Positions 1-5,625 of a stretch of DNA of 5,691 nucleotides are shown one piece after another. Both the position numbers and the translations under genes were made by a program. The notes beneath the pieces are model-generated. The model did no database searches. It saw only the letters and a program-made list of their open reading frames with translations, and had not been told where the DNA came from. Origin of the DNA: Gemmatimonadota bacterium (GTDB taxonomy: Bacteria; Gemmatimonadota; Gemmatimonadetes; Longimicrobiales; Gaopeijiaceae); the NCBI GenBank assembly GCA_015492755.1, contig WGEM01000551.1, positions 1-5,691 on the forward strand, read 5' to 3'. The first letter of the stretch is position 1, and every line of letters begins with the position of its first letter.

Positions 1-36
1 CCCTTCGTGGTGCGCGTCGGTCGCGCCGCCGGCCGC
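1..36 (+). repeat. Inverted repeat at left window edge, copy of 164-199 in reverse
   Basis: Bases 1-32 are the exact reverse complement of 168-199, and the match extends to 36 bases with one mismatch (base 33 against 167). The arm begins at the very first base of the window. The facing arm codes for part of the small membrane protein (around EPFVVRVGRAAG). This looks like an assembly or amplification fold-back at a contig end, though a genuine inverted repeat is possible. Confidence 0.8.
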
Positions 37-436
37 CCCACGACCCGCCTCCGTCGCGGTCCTTGCTCCCCGCCACCAGCGCCGCGATGACCAGCGCCAC
101 GAAGAGGGCGAAGTAGACCACGAGCACCACGGTGATGGCGGCCTTGAACGCGCCCCGGAATACGCGCCCGGCGGCGCGACCGACGCGCACCACGAAGGGC
201 TCGCTCCCCCGGGCGATGAAGCGGGGGTCGAAGGAGTACAGAAGTTCTCCGGTCTCCGTCACCTCCAGGTGTCCCCGGTGGGACTCCAGGAGCCGCTTGA
301 GCCCGACGCGCACGTCTTCGGAGGGAAGCCCCGCAGCGGCGGCCACGTCGGCCAGCGTGCCGCGGCCGTCCAGGCGGCGAAGAGCCGCCAACAGATCGGC
401 GTCTCGTTGGGCGAGGGCGATGGTCTGCACGCGCAT
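1..436 (-). CDS. Unknown small membrane protein with winged-helix-like N-terminus, 3' end cut by window edge
   Basis: The frame is open from an ATG at 436 to the left edge (145 codons, no stop seen), so the gene is partial. An in-frame TGA lies four codons upstream of the ATG, which fixes the start to this ATG or to the GTG two codons later. Only a weak Shine-Dalgarno-like CCGGA precedes it. Residues about 11-70 look like a winged helix: a helix with RDADLLAALRRL, a second with TLADVAAAAG, a third with VRVGLKRLLES, then HLEVTETGELLYSF as the wing. A basic stretch (about 84-99) leads into one membrane helix (about 100-122), followed by a polar Gly-rich tail. This arrangement suggests a membrane-tethered DNA- or protein-binding domain, but I do not recognise a named family and assign no function. 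The last ~11 residues (GRRRDRRAPRR) are encoded by the inverted repeat at the window edge and may be artefactual. It lies 89 bases downstream of the symporter on the same strand and could be cotranscribed or independent. Confidence 0.68.
   Translation of the reverse strand, partial: MRVQTIALAQRDADLLAALRRLDGRGTLADVAAAAGLPSEDVRVGLKRLLESHRGHLEVTETGELLYSFDPRFIARGSEPFVVRVGRAAGRVFRGAFKAAITVVLVVYFALFVALVIAALVAGSKDRDGGGSWGGRRRDRRAPRR
164..199 (-). repeat. Facing arm of the 36-base inverted repeat
   Basis: This is the reverse complement of bases 1-36 (35 of 36 positions). It lies within the coding sequence of the partial membrane protein and reads as normal coding sequence just before its membrane helix. 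It is therefore probably the original copy, with 1-36 the derived one. Confidence 0.8.
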
Positions 437-525
437 GTTCCGGATTCAGAGGATTCGCTGAGCACTCGTGGTCGTACCCCTTCGCGCCCGCTCGAAGATC
501 CCTACGGATGGCTGCGGCGTTTGCG

Positions 526-2031
526 TCAGTCCGCCGCCGCGTCCGCCGCCACCGTCTCCGCCGGGACCTCTCCCGCCAGGAGCGCCGCCACGCGTCCGTC
601 AGCGCCGTCCCGGCCCGCCAGCGCCAGCGCCACGTAGGCGACGGTGGAGAGCGCCATGGCCGGGAAGATCTCGTGGACCACCTCCGATCCCGGCACCCGC
701 TCCCAGAGGAGGAGGACGAGGATGCCCATGGCGAAAGATCCGATGACCGCGGTCCCGTTGCCGCGCTTCCAGTGCAGGCCCAGCACCAGCGCCGGGAAGA
801 AGCACGCACCATAGAGCGCGCCGCTGAAGGCGGTGAGCTCCACGATGCCCCCCGGCGGATCCAGCGCGATGAGCATGGTGATGAAGGCGAAGAGCGCCAC
901 CCACCCCCGTGTCCAGAACATCTCCTGCGCCTCGGTTCGCCCCGGGCGGAGGAGGGAGATGAGGTCGCGTTCGGTGGTGGAGGCCATCACCAGGAGCACC
1001 GAGTCCAGCGAACTCATGGCCGCCGCCACCATCGCCACCAGGAGGAAGGCGCTGGTGCCCTGGCCGAAGACCTGCGAGAGGAGCGTGGGCACCACGAGGT
1101 CGGTGTCTTCGATGCCGGAGGGGAAGATGCGGCGGGCGTAGATCCCCACGGGGATGAGGAGGGAGAAGACCACCGCGAAGGTGAGCGACGAGACCCACAT
1201 CCCGGTGCGGGTGGCGCGCTCGCCCTCCAGCGCGAAGAAACGGGAGAGCTGCCGCGGCTCCACCGCGAACTTCACCAGACCCGCCACCATCGTGCCGATG
1301 AGCACCGGCACCGCCACCCCGCCGCCCCACGTGAAGAGCGCCTCGCCCCCGGGTTGCTCCCGTACCTCGAAGAAGGCGCCCAGGCCTCCGGCGGCACCGG
1401 CGGTGCCGAAGAAGAGGAGGAGCGCCGCCCCCAACATCACCACGCCCTGCAGTACGTCTGTCTTCACCACGCTGATGAAGCCGCCCACCATCGTGTAGGT
1501 CATCACGATGAAGAAGACGATGACGATGGAGAACCGGTACGGGATCTCCAGGAAGACCTCGATGAGGTTGCCGATCCCCTTGAAGACCGCCGTCATGTAG
1601 AAGAAGGACGCTACGATGACGATGAGCGCCGCCAGGACGCGCGCCGGAGTGCTCCCGAACCGGAACCCGATGAAGTCCGGGATGGTGAGGGAGTCCATCG
1701 CCGCCGTGAACGCCCGCAGTTTGGGCGCCACGACGATCCACGCGAAGAGGCTGAACGCCACCGCGGTGGGGATGAAGAGCATCCACGGCACGCCCCACGC
1801 GTAGGTGCGCCCGCTGAAGCCCACGAAGGAGTTGGTGCTGGCGTAGGTGGCGAAGAAGGAGAGACCGATGGCCCAGCCTCCTATACGGCGCCCGCCCACG
1901 TAGTAGTCGGCGAGGCTCTTCGTCTTGCGACTGCCCGTCCAGGCGTGATGCGCCAGGACCACGGTGTACACCGCCAGCAGCGCGTGCACCATCCAGTACT
2001 CGCGAAGGTTGGCGAGCACGGCGTCCCTCAT
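526..2031 (-). CDS. Sodium:solute symporter (SSS/SSF family)
   Basis: This is a 501-residue inner-membrane protein of the solute:sodium symporter family (relatives include PutP, PanF and SGLT), which import organic solutes using the sodium gradient. About 13 hydrophobic helices are visible, the first at about 12-31. The second is the Gly/Ser/Thr-rich GLSFFATYASTNSFVGFSG (56-74), where the family's broken first core helix lies. The stretch AAAMSSLDSVLLVMAST (336-352) matches the conserved Ser-rich helix that contributes the Na2 sodium site. VEPRQLSRFFAL (257-268) corresponds to the family's conserved loop after core helix 6. The length is normal. The ATG overlaps the stop of the upstream CoA ligase gene as ATGA, and AGGAGG with a second GGAG lies just upstream, so the start is secure. 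Substrate cannot be read from sequence. Its place after a secreted deacylase and a malonyl-CoA-synthetase-like enzyme suggests uptake of a released carboxylate or amino acid. Confidence 0.96.
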   Translation of the reverse strand: MRDAVLANLREYWMVHALLAVYTVVLAHHAWTGSRKTKSLADYYVGGRRIGGWAIGLSFFATYASTNSFVGFSGRTYAWGVPWMLFIPTAVAFSLFAWIVVAPKLRAFTAAMDSLTIPDFIGFRFGSTPARVLAALIVIVASFFYMTAVFKGIGNLIEVFLEIPYRFSIVIVFFIVMTYTMVGGFISVVKTDVLQGVVMLGAALLLFFGTAGAAGGLGAFFEVREQPGGEALFTWGGGVAVPVLIGTMVAGLVKFAVEPRQLSRFFALEGERATRTGMWVSSLTFAVVFSLLIPVGIYARRIFPSGIEDTDLVVPTLLSQVFGQGTSAFLLVAMVAAAMSSLDSVLLVMASTTERDLISLLRPGRTEAQEMFWTRGWVALFAFITMLIALDPPGGIVELTAFSGALYGACFFPALVLGLHWKRGNGTAVIGSFAMGILVLLLWERVPGSEVVHEIFPAMALSTVAYVALALAGRDGADGRVAALLAGEVPAETVAADAAAD

Positions 2032-3533
2032 GGGGTCTCCACCTCCTGGAAGAGCTCGCGCACGGCGGGCTTCGAGACCTTTCCCATGGCGTTGCGCGGG
2101 AGTTCGTCCACCAGCAGGACGTCCTTCGGTACCTTGTAGGGGGCGAGGCGCTCCCTCGCGAACGCACGCAGCTCACCCGGGTCCAGCGCCTCGCGGGGAT
2201 CGCGGATCACCGCCGCGCAGACACGCTCGCCCCAGTGGGCGTCGGGCACGCCCACCACCGCGCAGTCCACCACCGCCGGATGCGTGCGGAGCACGTCTTC
2301 CACCTCCAGCGCCGAGATCTTCTCGCCCCCCGTCTTCAGGATGTCCACGCTGGTGCGCCCCAGGATCCGGCACGCGCCGTCCTCCACCACCGCCACGTCG
2401 CCCGTGCGAAACCAGCCGTCCGGGGTGAACGCCGCCGCCGTCTCCTCCGGCCGGCGCCAGTAGCCGCGAAACACCGTGGGTCCCCGCACCTGGATCTCGC
2501 CGGGCAAGCCGTCGGGCACCGGCACGCCTTCCTCACCCACCAGGCGCACCTCCACGCCGGGGAGCGGCGTCCCTACGTACCCCGGGCGCCGTTCTCCATG
2601 CAGGGGGTTGGAGAGCGCCATCCCGATCTCCGTCATGCCGTAGCGCTCCAGGAGGCGGTGGCCGGTGATGCGCTCCCAGCGCTCCAGCGTGGGGACCGGG
2701 AGCGCCGCGGAGCCCGAAACCATGAGCCGGCACGCGGCGGCCCCCGCACTCCAGACGTCCCGGTCTGCGGAGGTGGCCCCCTCCCAGGCGTCGATGAGCC
2801 TCCGGTACACGGTGGGGACCGCCATGTAAAGCGTCACCTCGCCCAGCGCCAGGCGTTCCCAGACGTCCACCGGCCGGAAGCGGGGAAGGATCTGGCAGAG
2901 CGCACCGTTCCAGAGGGCGCAGGTGAGCACGTTCACGATGCCGTGGACGTGATGAAGCGGAAGGTGAAGAAGGATGTGGTCGTCGTCTCGCCATCCCCAC
3001 GCCTCGCTGAGCGACGACACCTGGGCCGCCAGATTGGCGTGGGTGAGGACCGCACCCTTCGGCCGTCCCGTGGTCCCGGAGGTATAGAGGATGAGTGCGG
3101 GCCCTTCGCGGTCCACGTCCGGGAGCGTCTGCACCGGACCGTCCGCCAGGAGCGCCGGCGTCTGGAGCACCGGAAGCCCGCGCCGGCGGGCCACGCCGGC
3201 CACCCGGTCCAGGAGATCGGGACTGGCCACCACCGCGTCCGGCTCGGTGTCGTCCACGACGTGTGCCAGCTCCGCCGGTGGGTGCGACACCGCCATGGGC
3301 ACGGCGATTCCGCCCGCCCGCCAGATGGCCCACTGCGTCACCACGTAGTCCCATCCCGGCGTCACCAGGAAGCACACCCGCGCGCCTTCGAGGTGGTCCC
3401 GACCTGCCAGCAGCCTGGTGGCCGCGCGCGCCGAGGACTCCAGCAGCTGCGCGTAGGTGAACGCGCCCTCCGGAGCGAGGATGGCCTGCCGCGCCCCCGC
3501 GTCCCGGGCGCGCTCCACCAGGGGGAGGGTCAA
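2028..3533 (-). CDS. Malonyl-CoA synthetase-like acyl-CoA ligase (ACSF3/MatB type)
   Basis: This 501-residue ANL-superfamily adenylating enzyme would form an acyl-CoA from a carboxylic acid, ATP and CoA in the cytosol. Visible motifs are the P-loop LYTSGTTGRPKG (149-160), LPLHHVHGIVN (191-201), MAVPTVY (237-243), LMVSGSAALP (270-279), YGMTE (298-302), RTGD (376-379), the hinge region GRTSVDILKTGGEKISALEVE (392-412) and NAMGK (481-485) with the catalytic lysine at 485. The strings HHVHGIVN, LLERYGMTEIGMALS, GTPLPGVEVR and TSVDI-KTGG-K-SALEVE closely follow my memory of mitochondrial ACSF3, a malonyl/methylmalonyl-CoA synthetase. MatB of rhizobia is a more distant match. The start codon is TTG, overlapping the deacylase stop as TTGA. 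GGAGG lies 4 bases upstream, and the next GTG (codon 6) would be too far from it. Malonate is the best substrate guess; another short dicarboxylate or acyl acid is possible. The stop overlaps the symporter ATG. Confidence 0.95.
   Translation of the reverse strand: MTLPLVERARDAGARQAILAPEGAFTYAQLLESSARAATRLLAGRDHLEGARVCFLVTPGWDYVVTQWAIWRAGGIAVPMAVSHPPAELAHVVDDTEPDAVVASPDLLDRVAGVARRRGLPVLQTPALLADGPVQTLPDVDREGPALILYTSGTTGRPKGAVLTHANLAAQVSSLSEAWGWRDDDHILLHLPLHHVHGIVNVLTCALWNGALCQILPRFRPVDVWERLALGEVTLYMAVPTVYRRLIDAWEGATSADRDVWSAGAAACRLMVSGSAALPVPTLERWERITGHRLLERYGMTEIGMALSNPLHGERRPGYVGTPLPGVEVRLVGEEGVPVPDGLPGEIQVRGPTVFRGYWRRPEETAAAFTPDGWFRTGDVAVVEDGACRILGRTSVDILKTGGEKISALEVEDVLRTHPAVVDCAVVGVPDAHWGERVCAAVIRDPREALDPGELRAFARERLAPYKVPKDVLLVDELPRNAMGKVSKPAVRELFQEVETP
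2042..2047 (-). promoter_or_regulatory. Ribosome binding site of the symporter gene, inside the end of the ligase gene
   Basis: A full AGGAGG on the minus strand (2047-2042) sits 10 bases before the ATG at 2031. A second GGAGA (2040-2036) lies 4 bases before it. Both are inside the final codons of the ligase gene. Together with the ATGA overlap, this favours coupled or reinitiated translation. Confidence 0.75.
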
Positions 3534-5176
3534 CGCGCCTCCGCCCCCTGGGAAGGTCCACCGGCGCGCACCCGGTCCGGCCGCGCGGGTCCGCGGATCC
3601 AGCGGCCCGGCTTGGCCCCGGTCAGCCCCGCGTGGAGGATCACGGGCTCGCCGTTCACCAGGAGGTACTCGATACCCTCGCTGAACCGGTGCGGATCGGT
3701 GTAGGTGGCGCGGTCACGGATGCGGTTGGGGTCGAAGACGGCCAGATCGGCGCGCATGCCTTCCGCCACCACGCCCATGTCCTGCTGGCCCAACCAGCGT
3801 GCCGGCATGGACGTCATCTTCTCGATGGCTTCCTCCAGCGTGAGGACCTCCAGCTCCCGCACATACCGGGCCAGCACACGCGGAAACGCGCCGTAGCTGC
3901 GCGGGTGCGGATAACCCAACCCGTAACCCACCGCGTCGCCGTCGGTCTCGAACATGGCCAGAGGGTGGCGCATGATGCGGATGACGTCACGCTCGTCCAT
4001 GGCGTGGTAGATGGCGCTGAAGCCGCCCGCGAGCTGAAGTTCGATGGCCAGGTCGATGCCCGTTTCCAGGTCGTTGGGGAGCCCCCGGTCGGCGGCGTAG
4101 TCCGCCAGCGTCTTCCCGTTGTACGACGGGTCGCTGGGAAGGATCCGGAACTGGATCCGTGAGATGTCGCTTCCCACCCGGTCGGTGGTGAAGATGAAGC
4201 GCATGTCCTCTTCCATGCGCGCACGGGTCTGGGGGTCGCGGACCCGCGCCGCGAAGGCCTCGGCACCGCCCGCCAGCGCCCACTGGGGGAAGAGGATGGA
4301 GGAGCCGGTGCTGGAGGCCGTGTAGGGATAGAGGTCGTGGGTGACGCTGAGTCCCGCTGCGTTGGCGGAATCGATCATGGCCAGCGTCTTCTCGCTCCAC
4401 CCCCACTGCGCTGCGCCCGCCGCCTTGTGATGGTTGATCTGGGCGGGGATCTCCGCCTCGTGCGCGATGCGGATCACCTCCGCCACCGACGCCAGGAGCC
4501 CGCTGGCCTCGTTGCGCATGTGCGTGACGTAGATGCCCCCGTAGGCCGCCGCCACCTTCGCCAGCTCGATGATCTCCTCCGTTCTGGCGAAGTTGGCGGG
4601 CACGTACAGGAGCCCCGTGGAGAGGCCCATGGCCCCTTCCCGCATGGACTGCGCCACCAGCGCCTTCATCTCCTCCAGTTCGGCGGGCGTGGGGTCCCGA
4701 TTCTCCAGCCCGATGACCCGTTTGCGGATCCAGGAGTGGCCCGCCCAGAAGATGACGTTGGGCGCCATCTCCAGGCTGGAGGCGAAGGCCTCCAGTGGCC
4801 ACGGCTGGTCGCCGGAGTGGAGCGACGCGCTGATGGTGGTGATCCCCTGGCGCAGGAAGTTCTCGGCCAGCGGAAAGAGGGCGATGGTCTGTTGTACGTG
4901 CGCGTGGTTGTCGAAGAATCCCGGCGTCACCACGCGCCCGCCGGCGTCGATGACCATACGTGCCGAAGCGGGATCCAGCCGGGTCCGCGACACGCGCACG
5001 ATGCGGCCGTCCGCCACCGCCACGTCCGCCTCGAAGCGCGGAGCACCGGTGCCGTCCACCACAGTACCCCCGGTGATGAGGACGTCGTAAGCCTGTGCGG
5101 CGGCGGGCGGGGCGGTGAGGAGCGCGCCCCCCAGCGCGACGGCCGCGACGGAGGGCACGGCGCTCCGGAGCGGCAC
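3530..5176 (-). CDS. Secreted N-acyl-D-amino-acid deacylase (D-aminoacylase family amidohydrolase)
   Basis: This is a metal-dependent amidohydrolase of 548 residues. Members hydrolyse N-acyl-D-amino acids to the free amino acid and a carboxylate. From GTG at 5176, residues 1-29 form a signal peptide (Arg at 4, hydrophobic core about 9-21, AQA before a likely cleavage after 29), so the enzyme should be exported. The mature protein begins YDVLITGGTVVDGTGAPR, the usual beta-domain start. Metal and active-site candidates are PGFFDNHAH (His91, His93), MGLSTGLLYVP (183-193), THMRNE (His219), INHHKAAG (His249/His250) and TDGD (Asp412). HPRSYGAFPRVLARYVRE (424-441) and LEEAIEKMTSMPA (447-459) are family signatures. 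The Cys seen in the GNCG segment of classical D-aminoacylases is absent; His120 occupies that place. The start is chosen because AGGTGAG lies 4 bases upstream. A GTG at 5185, three codons longer, would overlap the upstream stop as GTGA but lacks a clear Shine-Dalgarno. The open frame runs on to 5545 without coding character. Confidence 0.94.
   Translation of the reverse strand: MPLRSAVPSVAAVALGGALLTAPPAAAQAYDVLITGGTVVDGTGAPRFEADVAVADGRIVRVSRTRLDPASARMVIDAGGRVVTPGFFDNHAHVQQTIALFPLAENFLRQGITTISASLHSGDQPWPLEAFASSLEMAPNVIFWAGHSWIRKRVIGLENRDPTPAELEEMKALVAQSMREGAMGLSTGLLYVPANFARTEEIIELAKVAAAYGGIYVTHMRNEASGLLASVAEVIRIAHEAEIPAQINHHKAAGAAQWGWSEKTLAMIDSANAAGLSVTHDLYPYTASSTGSSILFPQWALAGGAEAFAARVRDPQTRARMEEDMRFIFTTDRVGSDISRIQFRILPSDPSYNGKTLADYAADRGLPNDLETGIDLAIELQLAGGFSAIYHAMDERDVIRIMRHPLAMFETDGDAVGYGLGYPHPRSYGAFPRVLARYVRELEVLTLEEAIEKMTSMPARWLGQQDMGVVAEGMRADLAVFDPNRIRDRATYTDPHRFSEGIEYLLVNGEPVILHAGLTGAKPGRWIRGPARPDRVRAGGPSQGAEAR
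3538..3542 (-). promoter_or_regulatory. Ribosome binding site supporting the TTG start of the ligase gene
   Basis: GGAGG on the minus strand lies 4 bases before TTG at 3533-3531. It sits within the last codons of the deacylase gene. It supports the non-ATG start that overlaps the deacylase stop, because the next in-frame GTG would be 19 bases away. Confidence 0.6.
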
Positions 5177-5180
5177 CGGG

Positions 5181-5187
5181 CTCACCT
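5181..5187 (-). promoter_or_regulatory. Ribosome binding site of the deacylase gene overlapping the upstream stop codon
   Basis: AGGTGAG on the minus strand contains the TGA stop (5184-5182) of the small zinc-motif gene and lies 4 bases before GTG at 5176. A ribosome ending the small gene would therefore sit on the deacylase start, which favours coupled translation. Confidence 0.55.
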
Positions 5188-5400
5188 GCGGCGCAGCAGG
5201 TAGAGGAGCCCCGCCAGGGCCAACCCCGCCACAGCCAGGAGCATCGTGTCCCGATCCGGTGACGTCGCCTCCCTGGTCTCCTCCGCCCTGGGTGGGCCCA
5301 GGATCTCCTGGTCGAGGTGGATGGCGCAGTACGCCGATCCCGCCCGGGCTTCGCGCCGGCAGCGCTCGCCCTTCCGAGTCGTTCCCTGGCATTGGGCCAT
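5182..5400 (-). CDS. Small tail-anchored protein with Cys/His zinc-binding-type motif
   Basis: This predicted 72-residue protein has two parts. The N-terminal part has C4-x-G-T-T-x-x-G-x-x-C14 and G-S-x-Y-C25-x-x-H28, four candidate metal ligands in a pattern seen in short bacterial Cys/His domains (I recall the label DUF5763, not confirmed). A charged Pro/Glu-rich linker (about 30-51) follows. The C-terminal part is one hydrophobic helix (about 53-69) ending in RRR, which fits a tail anchor with the zinc-type domain in the cytosol by the positive-inside rule. The start is set by GGGAGGT (5412-5406), 5 bases before ATG. The frame stays open upstream to 5670, but that extension has no ribosome site or family features and crosses the palindrome. 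It is the first gene of the operon, ending 5 bases before the deacylase start. Function is unknown; a role in assembling or regulating the operon's membrane or secreted proteins is speculation. Confidence 0.76.
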   Translation of the reverse strand: MAQCQGTTRKGERCRREARAGSAYCAIHLDQEILGPPRAEETREATSPDRDTMLLAVAGLALAGLLYLLRRR

Positions 5401-5405
5401 GAAGT

Positions 5406-5412
5406 ACCTCCC
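5406..5412 (-). promoter_or_regulatory. Ribosome binding site setting the start of the small zinc-motif gene
   Basis: GGGAGGT on the minus strand lies 5 bases before the ATG at 5400. It is the strongest such site in the upstream region. It selects this ATG over the in-frame upstream ones, including an ATG at 5670. Confidence 0.65.
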
Positions 5413-5446
5413 GTGGATGGCACGCCGCTCCCGGGCGCGCACGCAC

Positions 5447-5475
5447 AACGTACGGTTGCGCGCGGCGCCGGACAA
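5447..5475 (-). promoter_or_regulatory. Candidate sigma70-type promoter for the four-gene operon
   Basis: On the minus strand, TTGTCC (5475-5470; 4 of 6 to TTGACA) and TACGTT (5452-5447; 3 of 6 to TATAAT) are separated by exactly 17 bases. Transcription would begin near 5440, giving a leader of about 40 bases with the ribosome site near its end. Matches are modest and the phylum's consensus is unknown, so this is a tentative call. Confidence 0.33.
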
Positions 5476-5510
5476 AGCGTCTGCTAGGAGCCTGTCCGAG
5501 TAAAGGAGTG

Positions 5511-5625
5511 GGCCGCGCACGTGGTGCGTTCGCGTGTTCAGCCAAGGAGCGCCGACGAGGCGTAGCAGCGCTACGGCGAGGAGGAGCGACGATGGATCAA
5601 CCGCGAACCCACCATGTGCCCGTCC
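5511..5625. repeat. 115-base pseudo-palindrome with G-A-rich core
   Basis: The element is symmetric about base 5568 with no gaps. Its tip is CGTAGC (5561-5566), a three-base AGC loop and GCTACG (5570-5575). The next 15 opposed positions (5546-5560 against 5576-5590) give 7 Watson-Crick pairs, 7 G-A oppositions and 1 G-G on the plus strand. A poorly paired segment follows. The outer arms 5511-5537 and 5599-5625 then pair at 21 of 27 positions, including GTTCGCG, TGGTG and GCAC blocks. Such a shape fits a dispersed palindromic repeat or MITE-like element, or a structured RNA or single-stranded DNA from the plus strand. I cannot tell which. It lies about 35 bases upstream of the candidate promoter. 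Confidence 0.7.

Noticed and set aside
44..56. 13-base string shared with 5674-5686 near the other window edge, as a sign of circularity or attachment sites
   Set aside because: The match is short, GC-rich and not at the exact ends, so chance is a sufficient explanation.
480..497. Small hairpin (CTTCG / CGAAG) after the symporter as a terminator
   Set aside because: The stem has only 5 pairs with an 8-base loop, and no run of T follows on the minus strand.
508..2139. Long plus-strand open frame (543 codons) opposite the symporter
   Set aside because: Its product is low-complexity, rich in Arg, His, Glu and Gly with no hydrophobic pattern. It mirrors the GC bias of the real minus-strand gene.
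2235..3704. Long plus-strand open frame (489 codons) opposite the ligase and the deacylase end
   Set aside because: The composition is Arg/His/Pro-rich and matches no family. The minus strand carries complete conserved motifs throughout.
5486..5509. TGTCCGAGTAA segment as the terminal repeat of an insertion sequence
   Set aside because: I find no matching inverted copy and no transposase reading frame in the window.
5177..5545. N-terminal extension of the deacylase to the ATG at 5545
   Set aside because: The extra 123 residues lack family similarity, overlap the small zinc-motif gene and would bury the signal peptide inside the protein.
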